From the NCBI GenBank assembly GCA_035627615.1, contig DASPLL010000019.1:56170-120169 (forward strand): a stretch of DNA of 64,000 nt, written 5' to 3'. Shown here one piece after another: positions 54,537-62,137 of this stretch. A model generated the notes under the pieces. The model searched no databases. It had not been told where the DNA came from and saw only the letters and a program-made list of their open reading frames with translations. Positions within the stretch are counted from its first letter, which is position 1; each line of letters starts with the position of its first letter. The translations under genes and the position numbers were made by a program. The DNA is from BRH-c25 sp035627615. GTDB taxonomy: Bacteria; Bacillota; Clostridia; Lutisporales; Lutisporaceae.

Positions 54537-55019
54537 TCAGTTTTTATATTTTGTGCCGTCTTCCAGCCTTTCGGCTAGAAAATACAGCAAGTGGAACAGC
54601 ATGACAGGTATCATGCCAATACCCACAATAAAAGAGATTACGCTTATGAAAGTATTTAAAATCAATAAGGAACTGCCCTTTATAACAGCTATGTTGAATG
54701 CACTTACACCAGCGCCCATTGCCACTAATGTGCTGATACGTCTGAACTCTTTCGTATTAGGGAGTGCTGCCCAGATCATGAATTTAAAGCTGCCGTATAT
54801 GCCAATCAACTGAATTATCCTTAGAAGACTTGAAAAAATTGAATGTCTATATATCCATAAATCAGTGATGATATTCGCCAAAATCATAAAAGCCAGTACT
54901 GCATTTGCGGCTGTCCGGGCCTTACTGCCAAGGGATTTGTATGCGACCTCTGTAAACTCTCCCCAGGTATGCCTCAGCTTCACTTCGTCCAGGTCATTCT
55001 TTTCCTTGTTTTCATTCAT
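54537..55019 (-). CDS. Small polytopic membrane protein of unknown function
   Basis: 160 aa. An acidic N-terminus (MNENKEKNDLDEVKLRHTWG) is followed by four hydrophobic segments. The ATG at 55019 follows AAGGAGG. No motif recognised. It may be regulated through the hairpin just upstream (55071-55105). Confidence 0.7.
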   Translation of the reverse strand: MNENKEKNDLDEVKLRHTWGEFTEVAYKSLGSKARTAANAVLAFMILANIITDLWIYRHSIFSSLLRIIQLIGIYGSFKFMIWAALPNTKEFRRISTLVAMGAGVSAFNIAVIKGSSLLILNTFISVISFIVGIGMIPVMLFHLLYFLAERLEDGTKYKN

Positions 55020-55070
55020 ATTGGCCTCCTTCTCTATATGTAAATTAATCAAATTTCCGTTAGGCTTCAA

Positions 55071-55105
55071 AAGAACCTCCTGATTTGAACAATCCCGGAG
55101 GTTCT
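55071..55105 (-). promoter_or_regulatory. Leader hairpin before the 160-aa membrane protein
   Basis: AGAACCTCC / GGAGGTTCT arms, with TTT after the stem on the minus strand. Could be a weak terminator or an attenuator. Confidence 0.4.
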
Positions 55106-55172
55106 CTGTTATGGTTGCTTCTACCCTACGAAACTATTCTATAACATAGATGTGGAAATTTTTTTGAAAACT

Positions 55173-55206
55173 AAAAAACCACATTGCATTAAACAATGTG
55201 GTTTTT
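55173..55206 (-). terminator. Terminator overlapping the WYL gene end
   Basis: A 13-bp stem (AAAAACCACATTG) includes the last codons and stop of the 332-aa regulator. Confidence 0.75.
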
Positions 55207-56187
55207 AAAATGCTCTATTCTATGGTAGTTATCCAGTATCCCTTCGTACTCCTTTACTATTTCTTCCCTGAGCCATTTTGGCTCCTTCAGGATCACCGAG
55301 GATCCGAAGCCCAGCATCCAGTGCTTGAAATCCTCCATTCCTACAAGCTGGCCTTTGAATTCCATTGAGCCATCGGGCAGAACTGTGAATTCCCCTTTAT
55401 CATCCAGACGCCGTCTGGCTTTCTCTATTACATTTGCTTCATCCTTGAATATCGCCTCTACATATTCCCCTTTTTCAATCTCCATCCCGAAATACCTTCT
55501 GAGAAACGATCTCATGTCAAATCCGGCAGGAAGGCTGAAGTCTTTGCCAAGTTTCATTATCCCCAGCTTTTCCACTTCATATGGGTGTATGCTTCCATCC
55601 ACTGTTTCACAAATCAGATACCAATTATTCTCCTCCGAATGAAATACCACTCCCAGAGGGTTAATTGCTATTGCCTCCTCCTCTTCACCATATACTGCAT
55701 TTATTGTAATTCTCTTTAGAAGAGCCTTCTTGATTACGGGATACTGATTAAGTCTGAATATGCCCAGAGTATCGCTGCCTATTCCCTTTGTGAAGATCAT
55801 AGTATCTCTGCTGCTTCTGCTGAGACATCCAACTGCCGACTTCAGTTCCTCACCGCTTATACCGTTCAGAAGGCTTATCAGTACATAGGCTTCTTCCTCA
55901 TCCAGGTTCTCCACCGGAACTTTATCCATATTGGTGATGTTGATATCCCACCTTACCACTTCATCCAGCATTTCATCGCTCAAATCAAATATATCTATGC
56001 TCTTTGGCACCCCTGAATAACTTACCTCTATTCCTCCAAAGGGGTATTCATTAAAATATTGGAATATGCTGCGTATAGCATCCCTTGTCACCCCTGTCTT
56101 TTCCGACAGCAGGCATATAGTTGCTCCCGGCTCCATTGCGGCACTGTATATGACCTCGCTTATTTCTGAAAGGTAAATATCCTCCAC
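55189..56187 (-). CDS. WYL-domain transcriptional regulator (second of pair)
   Basis: 332 aa, GTG start with AGGGGG 7 bp upstream. A short N-terminal winged helix (LLSEKTGVTRDAIRSIFQYF), then WYL domain (about 165-235; INPLGVVFHSEENNWYLICE) and WCX-like C-terminal region. WYL domains often sense nucleic acid or nucleotide signals and regulate stress or defence genes. It starts 11 bp after the partner gene. Its 3' end forms part of a terminator stem. Confidence 0.82.
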   Translation of the reverse strand: MEDIYLSEISEVIYSAAMEPGATICLLSEKTGVTRDAIRSIFQYFNEYPFGGIEVSYSGVPKSIDIFDLSDEMLDEVVRWDINITNMDKVPVENLDEEEAYVLISLLNGISGEELKSAVGCLSRSSRDTMIFTKGIGSDTLGIFRLNQYPVIKKALLKRITINAVYGEEEEAIAINPLGVVFHSEENNWYLICETVDGSIHPYEVEKLGIMKLGKDFSLPAGFDMRSFLRRYFGMEIEKGEYVEAIFKDEANVIEKARRRLDDKGEFTVLPDGSMEFKGQLVGMEDFKHWMLGFGSSVILKEPKWLREEIVKEYEGILDNYHRIEHFKNHIV

Positions 56188-56198
56188 AGTCTATCCCC

Positions 56199-57443
56199 CT
56201 ATTCCACCTGGTATGTGTCCAGAGCTCTTCTTGCTGAGGCAATGTGCAATGCTCTCAAGTCTTCAGGCTCGATTATCACTGCGCAGCTGCCCAAACGTCT
56301 CAACCACGCCAGAAAATCCATAGTTCCATGGATCTCTCCCTGATAGCAGTAACCAAAGCCCTCAAGCTTCCTGAATATCCCATTGCATTTTTCCATCCGT
56401 TCCATTACTTCTTCGTTTATCTCCTCATTATCCTTAAAAAACACCTGAAGCTGCAGCGGCTCCTCAACAGATATTGCAAAGCTTTCCTCCACTTCCAGCC
56501 TCGCCCTCTGCCTTTCAGCCTCCAGCTCCTCCATTGTCATCCCGCAGTTCTCTCCTGCCGGCTTTGCACTCAATATATTATCGAGCCTTATCAGCTGATA
56601 ACCATCACCATTTGTCACGGTCCTGCATACAAGGTACCAATAGCCCGAATGGAAGTTATATACAACAGAGAAGGGATATACCTTCAGTGCCGATCCGCTG
56701 TCCATCACAAGTCTGAGCATTATGCTTCTGCTGCAATGGTTCTCCAATTCCTTTGCAAACAGATCCGTCTCCAGATCGGTCCTGGGCTTTATGCAGTCCG
56801 GAAATATCTCATATGCCAGCTTTACATCCTCAAAAGCCTCTCTGGACCTCCTGATATAGTTGATCAGCGCACTTTCAAGCTTGTCAAGTATGTCACCGAC
56901 CTTTTCCTGGAAGGGTAGTGCGCCTCCATATATATTAAGATAGTTGAAAAGTCCCAGAAGCTTGTCAAAGGACAATGAATCTGCAGCTATGACACTCTCG
57001 GTTGTTCTATAGCAGAGTTCCTTACCCTTCCAGTATTTTTCTATGTATCCCAATTCCGTGAGGCGGTTTATATGTATATCCAGATTCCTCAGAGTCATCT
57101 TCCCTTCAAGCTCACCCTCCAGCTTGCAGGTTTTGCAGAAATACCTCCTGATGTTTTCTCTGCTGCATGGATTATTATTGTATATGTACATCAATACCTT
57201 GAAGGATATGTAACTGCCCTTGGAAAATACCGTATCTACCGCGAACCGCCCATTCTCAATCACTCTGACTGTTTCTCCGCTGCAGTCGAACCGGTATCCC
57301 CAGGCCTTAAGGAAATCCAGGTATCTCCTTAAGGTTATATGGCTTATGTCCAGGCCGGCGCAAAGCTCTGCCTTGGTTATGCAGTTATCTTTTTCTGCAA
57401 GCCTGTCAATCAAAAGTTTAATTCTGTCCAAACGGTTTTTCAT
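56199..57443 (-). CDS. WYL-domain transcriptional regulator (first of pair)
   Basis: About 414 aa. N-terminal DeoR-like helix-turn-helix (NCITKAELCAGLDISHITLRRYLDFLK), a middle region of about 120 residues, a WYL domain (about 235-300; YPFSVVYNFHSGYWYLVCR) and a WCX C-terminus. Tandem WYL pairs recall PafB/PafC of actinobacteria. It lies directly downstream of the TerY-P-like operon, separated by an inverted repeat. Confidence 0.83.
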   Translation of the reverse strand: MKNRLDRIKLLIDRLAEKDNCITKAELCAGLDISHITLRRYLDFLKAWGYRFDCSGETVRVIENGRFAVDTVFSKGSYISFKVLMYIYNNNPCSRENIRRYFCKTCKLEGELEGKMTLRNLDIHINRLTELGYIEKYWKGKELCYRTTESVIAADSLSFDKLLGLFNYLNIYGGALPFQEKVGDILDKLESALINYIRRSREAFEDVKLAYEIFPDCIKPRTDLETDLFAKELENHCSRSIMLRLVMDSGSALKVYPFSVVYNFHSGYWYLVCRTVTNGDGYQLIRLDNILSAKPAGENCGMTMEELEAERQRARLEVEESFAISVEEPLQLQVFFKDNEEINEEVMERMEKCNGIFRKLEGFGYCYQGEIHGTMDFLAWLRRLGSCAVIIEPEDLRALHIASARRALDTYQVE

Positions 57444-57517
57444 CATATCACCTATTAGTGATTATTAACACAACAACTTTCTAGTCTTTCAAAGTGTTAA
57501 TAATCACATCCTTGATT

Positions 57518-57562
57518 TAGTGCCTCGCATGCTCAAGAAGGGATATACATTACGAGGCACTA
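57518..57562. repeat. Inverted repeat between kinase operon and WYL genes
   Basis: TAGTGCCTCG and CGAGGCACTA, 10-bp arms around 25 bp. It may end the kinase operon transcript, though no T run follows. Confidence 0.4.
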
Positions 57563-57638
57563 GCATTAATGACATATTTCGTAATTATTCTACATATTTA
57601 CACAAAATTCCTTGTATTACCGGAATTATTTCCGCAGT

Positions 57639-57848
57639 TCAGCCCAAAAACCAGGAAACAGCTAATGTTATCAAAGCCAGAGTCATGCAGCTCTTCAGCA
57701 TATTGTGAAGCACTACATGCTGTGCATCAGTGTAGTCCTTCCTCCTGAATACAAGGATATACAGGCTGCTAAGCCCTGCAAGCATGCCTAGTCCGAATAC
57801 CATGACAGAAAAACAGTTCAGTATCTTACCTATAGTAGTTACTTCCAA
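57639..57848 (-). CDS. Small two-helix membrane protein
   Basis: 69 aa, TTG start with AAGGTG 7 bp upstream, overlapping the preceding gene by 23 bp. Two hydrophobic segments (LNCFSVMVFGLGMLAGLSSL; SCMTLALITLAVSWFLG) are joined by a charged loop. Family not recognised. The overlap places it in the kinase operon. Confidence 0.65.
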   Translation of the reverse strand: MEVTTIGKILNCFSVMVFGLGMLAGLSSLYILVFRRKDYTDAQHVVLHNMLKSCMTLALITLAVSWFLG

Positions 57849-58506
57849 ACCTCATCACCTTGCCTTTTATGTTTTTTGTCTGATTCACAAGTCTTATCAC
57901 TATAACCTTTAATTTGCCGCCGGTTGTGAGAACCAACCTTTTAAGCTCCGGCTCCAGCCTATTATATAAAGATTCATCCTCCCATTTCTCTGCTACAGCT
58001 GCAAGCCTTCCTCCTGCGTATATTCCTTTATTTCCGAGTTTATGCAGGGACTTGACTATTTTATGTGCCGTATCACCGGCTTTCTTAAGACCAGCATTCA
58101 AATCTCTATTGCCGATTTCCACCTGCCTTATCGCTCTGAACCTGCCTGATATATCAACCAGCTTTATTCCCCCAAGCTTGTCCATGGTATCCGCCTTTCT
58201 GACTCTCCCCAGTCTGTCTTTTACAGCCGCTTGCTTATACTCGAGCAGACTGATGAAATCATTTTCGCCTCTCGGGTATCCAGGGTTATATGCGGTGGAT
58301 ACTGTAAGCACAATAAGCACTGCCGCTGCTGCCATTGTAATATTGGCTGCATTTCTTATCAAATATCCTATGGTCCTTTGTTCCAAAAACAGCAGCCAGC
58401 CTGCTATATCCTTCCTCCTCAGCTGCAGCCTTGCATTACCACAGACTATGCACTGCCTGTTTAAAAGGGGATTTATCGTTTCACACTTTTTACATCTCCA
58501 ACCCAT
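57826..58506 (-). CDS. Zinc-ribbon membrane protein in kinase operon
   Basis: 226 aa. N-terminal zinc ribbon (Cys 5, 8, 19, 22: WRCKKCETINPLLNRQCIVC), one membrane helix (about 50-70), then a basic C-terminal domain (RAIRQVEIGNRDLNAGLKKAG). No known family recognised. It starts 14 bp after the kinase stop, so it is likely a substrate or adaptor of the phospho-signalling module. Confidence 0.75.
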   Translation of the reverse strand: MGWRCKKCETINPLLNRQCIVCGNARLQLRRKDIAGWLLFLEQRTIGYLIRNAANITMAAAAVLIVLTVSTAYNPGYPRGENDFISLLEYKQAAVKDRLGRVRKADTMDKLGGIKLVDISGRFRAIRQVEIGNRDLNAGLKKAGDTAHKIVKSLHKLGNKGIYAGGRLAAVAEKWEDESLYNRLEPELKRLVLTTGGKLKVIVIRLVNQTKNIKGKVMRFGSNYYR

Positions 58507-58520
58507 ATATTCTGTTTCCT

Positions 58521-59600
58521 CTAACTTTTATCTATAAGCCTGGCCAATGTACCCTTGAAACAGCTGCTTCTGCTCTTTTCAGTACTTACAGGCTTGATTC
58601 CTGTTATACCCGTCTCAACCCCTGCTTTTTTGTCCTCCTTGCTGAGAAGCTTTGCTAAAGTACCTGTATAGGCCGTTGTAACGGCAGCTTCCTTCCTTGC
58701 TGCTCCGGTTTTTTCCTCCAGAAGGCTCCGGGACTTGAGCGTTGAAAAAACAGTGTTGATATCCGGCCTTCTGTCAGGATCCCTTGACAGCATATCATCA
58801 AGCAGCTCCTTCAAAACCACCGGAATAACAGAACTTGTCCTCAGCACAGAGCTGTTGTTTACTGCCACATATGCATAGCCGTACTTTTCCTTGTCAAAGA
58901 CGGGAAGCTGCCCTGTAAAGTATTGGTGAAATATGAGCCCAAGGGCAAAGATGTCCGACTTTCCTGTAAGCATGCTTTTATCGGTGTCACCCTTTATATA
59001 TGCAGCCAGTTCAGGAGAGTAATATACCATATCCCCCACCACATCCTCGGCAATCTCGGGAGGCACACCAAAGAAGTAACTGCTGTCAAAGTCTATCAGC
59101 TTCGCTGTGTAGTCACCGGTCTCAGTCTTCTTTATCAGTATATTATCCGGCTTTAGGTCGCCATGTACTATTCTTTCGGAGTGAAGTATCCCCAGACTGT
59201 GGGAGATGGTCTTTGCAATAAGCAGTTTTTTATCGGTCGGAAGTGAAGAGACATCCTTAATGCTCAGACTTGAGACATTGACCTTCTCCGTCACCTTATA
59301 ATACTTGGCCTTCTCTCTGAAGAAATCCTGTGCTATTACAAGATTCCCCCCTGCAGAACATTTTCTTTTAAGCGCACTTTGCAGCATTCTGTGGTGTTTT
59401 TCGAACTCCTCGCACTTTTTCTTCCTCAGCTCCTTCGACACCCTGCTGCCCGGCGCCTCAGGAAGAGGATACGTAGGTGAGAGAAACTCCTTTATGAAGT
59501 ACTCCCTGCCGCCCTTTTCCGCAAAGCTCCAGCGGCACAGACCGCTTACCGAACAATCCTCTGTTATCGTATAGCCATTTATGCTTTGTCCTTTGTTCAT
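58521..59600 (-). CDS. Serine/threonine protein kinase (TerY-P type)
   Basis: 359 aa. The glycine-rich loop is degenerate, ATP-lysine in YFIKEF, catalytic loop HGDLKPDNIL, metal site IDFDSS in place of DFG, APE-like YYSPELA. The kinase domain ends near 290. The tail carries a repeated motif, YTGTLAKLLSK (311-321) and FKGTLARLIDK (347-357), separated by a flexible linker; each has a Thr that could be a phosphosite or docking point. It follows the PP2C gene by 11 bp. Confidence 0.9.
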   Translation of the reverse strand: MNKGQSINGYTITEDCSVSGLCRWSFAEKGGREYFIKEFLSPTYPLPEAPGSRVSKELRKKKCEEFEKHHRMLQSALKRKCSAGGNLVIAQDFFREKAKYYKVTEKVNVSSLSIKDVSSLPTDKKLLIAKTISHSLGILHSERIVHGDLKPDNILIKKTETGDYTAKLIDFDSSYFFGVPPEIAEDVVGDMVYYSPELAAYIKGDTDKSMLTGKSDIFALGLIFHQYFTGQLPVFDKEKYGYAYVAVNNSSVLRTSSVIPVVLKELLDDMLSRDPDRRPDINTVFSTLKSRSLLEEKTGAARKEAAVTTAYTGTLAKLLSKEDKKAGVETGITGIKPVSTEKSRSSCFKGTLARLIDKS

Positions 59601-59611
59601 AACACCACCTG

Positions 59612-60637
59612 CTATCCTTCAATATATTTTTCATACTCCGGCTTGTACGTCTGCCAGTACTGTGACAGGAGACTCCTTTTTTCCTCTTCTGCCGCCGCTA
59701 TGATTTCCTTGCACTTCAGGATAGATGAGTTTATCTGATTGACCTTCCTGACAAGCTGCATCTCAAGCTGTGCATATCTCAGGAGGAATGCGTCCCTAAG
59801 CTCATCAAATCCGTTCCACCCCACTGTGACAGCTGCCATTGACACATCATCCCTGGCAACGCTACCCAGTCTGTCCCCAAGCTTTTTCTTCCACTCATCA
59901 GCATTGGATGAATTTATAAGGCCATCCAGAAGCAAGTGTTCAAAATGCATGGGGGATTCCAGGAACCCAAAACAGCCGTCCGTAGCTGAAATCAGAATAT
60001 AAGGCTCCTTCCTTGAGAGCAGCAGATGGTTCAAATGAAAATCAGCACCTGCGCTTATAGAATTTGATACGGGTGAATCCTTATAAATATTGCTGAAGGC
60101 GTCGTTATCCTCCTTAAGCTCATCCTTTGTAAGCTGCTTCAGCCCCTGCCTGTCCAACAAATAAACTCTTGAGTCCCCTGCCCATATTACAAGGTTTTTG
60201 TAGTCCCCGCCCTGCTGTATATCCTTCCAGTAATATGTCAGAGCCGCCGTAGAGGGGAAACGCTTCAGCATATCCCCCCTGTAGGAGATATTCCCGGACT
60301 TGTACTCTTTCTCTTTTGTGATAAGCCCCCCCTTCAATGCTTTGGTCAGATCCCCCACAAAGCTCTCAACCCTGTGCTCCAGTTCTCTCCCATACCATAA
60401 CAGCCTGTCCTTCTCAAAGTGGAAAAAGCCGGCTGCAATTTCCTTTGCCATCCTTGAGCCTATATATGCCCCAGTCCTTGTTACACCTTCGCTGTCCTGG
60501 TATCTTGTGCTGCCTGCCCCTCCCATGCCATCAAATACGCCTATCAGTCCCTCAGTTTCACTATATAGGACAGAGAGAGGCTCTGCATCCTCTCCCTGTC
60601 CTTCTATCTTCTCAATAAACAAGTCTATGCCGATCAC
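59612..60637 (-). CDS. PP2C-family protein phosphatase
   Basis: 341 aa from GTG 60637 (AGGAGG 8 bp upstream). PP2C metal motifs: GVFDGMGG, WAGDSRVYLL, SATDGCFGF, ARDDVSMAAVTV. The C-terminal 60 residues form a probable coiled coil (KVNQINSSILKCKEIIAAAEEEK). It removes phosphate from Ser/Thr and is expected to oppose the kinase encoded next. Confidence 0.9.
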   Translation of the reverse strand: MIGIDLFIEKIEGQGEDAEPLSVLYSETEGLIGVFDGMGGAGSTRYQDSEGVTRTGAYIGSRMAKEIAAGFFHFEKDRLLWYGRELEHRVESFVGDLTKALKGGLITKEKEYKSGNISYRGDMLKRFPSTAALTYYWKDIQQGGDYKNLVIWAGDSRVYLLDRQGLKQLTKDELKEDNDAFSNIYKDSPVSNSISAGADFHLNHLLLSRKEPYILISATDGCFGFLESPMHFEHLLLDGLINSSNADEWKKKLGDRLGSVARDDVSMAAVTVGWNGFDELRDAFLLRYAQLEMQLVRKVNQINSSILKCKEIIAAAEEEKRSLLSQYWQTYKPEYEKYIEG

Positions 60638-60702
60638 CAGATACACCTCCTGTCATTAGTGCTTCCCCCCATAATGTTAACCGTACCATCAGCTGCCAAG
60701 TA

Positions 60703-61386
60703 TCAGATACTGTTTACTATTACATCAAACATGGTCCCATATTCCATTTCTCCCAGGCCATTTCCAGCCTTTGACGGGCAGTGCAGAGTGTTTTGCCAGT
60801 AGGTTGCCATGGTTGTCCAGCAATCGGCATCAGGAGTAAAAAGTATCAGACGCTTGGCCGACAGGCTCATAGGGCTGCTCTGCCCATCCCACAGATCTGT
60901 CAGCTCATCAAAGGTCTTCGGCAGACCTGCAGGGTAATTCCCCGGCTTTGCAGACGCATCCTTTTCCAATGGATGAGTGCTTGCATCAGTCCATACGACA
61001 ATTACCTGCCTCTTTTTCTCACCGATTTTTGTCCAATCCGACTTTATCGCAGCCGCTACCGCTTCAAGTCCGTTCTCCGGCTCGTCCCCTCCTCCATTCG
61101 CATAAACCTTGCTTACAAAATCGGCAAAATCCTTTTCTTCCTGGGGAAGAGAATAGAATCGTGATTCTAGCATTGAGTGCTCCCCATCAACGTAAAAATC
61201 CCTGAAGGTGATTACCTTTACCCTGAGACTGTCGATCTCCTTATCCTTCTTTTTCATTCTTTCATACAGATCACTGTGAAATTTCACTGCATTTTCCTTC
61301 ACTCTACCAATTATATTTCCCATGCTTCCGGTTGCGTCGATGCACAATACCAAATCTACTGAGTACTTTATTCCTTGACTTTCCAT
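60703..61386 (-). CDS. von Willebrand factor A protein (TerY-like)
   Basis: 227 aa, essentially a single vWA domain with the MIDAS motif CIDATGSMG, the Asp of GGGDEPENGLE and VVWTDAS. No signal peptide, so cytoplasmic. With PP2C and kinase next in line it matches the TerY-P triad known from tellurium-resistance-type gene clusters. Metal-dependent binding of a partner is inferred. Ribosome site GAGAGGATG. Confidence 0.88.
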   Translation of the reverse strand: MESQGIKYSVDLVLCIDATGSMGNIIGRVKENAVKFHSDLYERMKKKDKEIDSLRVKVITFRDFYVDGEHSMLESRFYSLPQEEKDFADFVSKVYANGGGDEPENGLEAVAAAIKSDWTKIGEKKRQVIVVWTDASTHPLEKDASAKPGNYPAGLPKTFDELTDLWDGQSSPMSLSAKRLILFTPDADCWTTMATYWQNTLHCPSKAGNGLGEMEYGTMFDVIVNSI

Positions 61387-61465
61387 ATAGAATCATCCTC
61401 TCATTTGTATTATGTTCTCAGTATAAAACGCATTAATGGAAATTTTTTTGATAAATTCGGGGCAT

Positions 61466-61496
61466 AAAAAAAATGGTCCTGCTATAACAGAACCAT
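61466..61496 (-). terminator. Terminator upstream of the vWA operon
   Basis: ATGGT(T)CTG / CAG(G)ACCAT stem followed by eight T on the minus strand, separating the DUF3232-like gene from the triad. Confidence 0.8.
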
Positions 61497-61512
61497 GAAC
61501 ATCACTTATATA

Positions 61513-61614
61513 TTATTCTATGTATTTCCTCTTCACTATGCCTTCAAGCCTCTTCCTGAACTTTTCCATGTCCCCATCGAAAACCACAAGGCTGATCCCC
61601 ATCTCCTTTGCTAT
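61513..61614 (-). pseudogene. C-terminal remnant of an unidentified gene
   Basis: An open frame of 33 codons reads IAKEMGISLVVFDGDMEKF continuing to a basic end and stop, preceded by TGA. It looks like a protein C-terminus and not a full gene; an ATG at 61602 exists but without spacing to a ribosome site. Confidence 0.4.
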
Positions 61615-61636
61615 TCAAAATACAAACAAACTATGA

Positions 61637-62008
61637 TCAACGTTTTCTGGTGTTGAAATACTCATTGATGATCTGCTGAGCGAAGTCAGCGATCTCTATC
61701 CTGTTATTCTCGTCACCTTCAAACATTAAAGAAATTCCATACAGCTTGCAGAGCCTGTTGACCACCCTCACATCCGAAATGAGCTTGTTGTGTGCTGTCC
61801 TCCTGTTACCGTCAAGCTGCTGTATGTATTCCCCGTATTTATCACCTTCCATGCTGAGCCTGGCTACAGATTTTTCAGATTCATGCACAGCAACCTTCTT
61901 TATATATTCGGCAGCTGATTCGATTAAATCCTTCATGGCATCTGCATACTGTTCATCGCCGCTGTCAGCGATGGAATCCAGAAAAAGTCCTACCTTCTCC
62001 CTGTACAA
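61637..62008 (-). CDS. DUF3232-like small protein
   Basis: 123 aa, TTG start with GGGGAGGG 7 bp upstream. It is all-helical, with the phrase LDGNRRTAHNKLISDVRVVNRL that I recognise from clostridial DUF3232 proteins (function unknown). The gene lies between the truncated lipoprotein gene and the TerY-P operon, with its own terminator. Confidence 0.65.
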   Translation of the reverse strand: MYREKVGLFLDSIADSGDEQYADAMKDLIESAAEYIKKVAVHESEKSVARLSMEGDKYGEYIQQLDGNRRTAHNKLISDVRVVNRLCKLYGISLMFEGDENNRIEIADFAQQIINEYFNTRKR

Positions 62009-62137
62009 TTAGCAGCCCTCCCCGCAAAATTTATTTGTGAATGAAAAAGTATTTCACGGAATGTATATTACAGCATTTCAGTACATAATTCAATAAGCTT
62101 GTAAACATTCCGCACCAGACTCTTATACTTCCAAACC

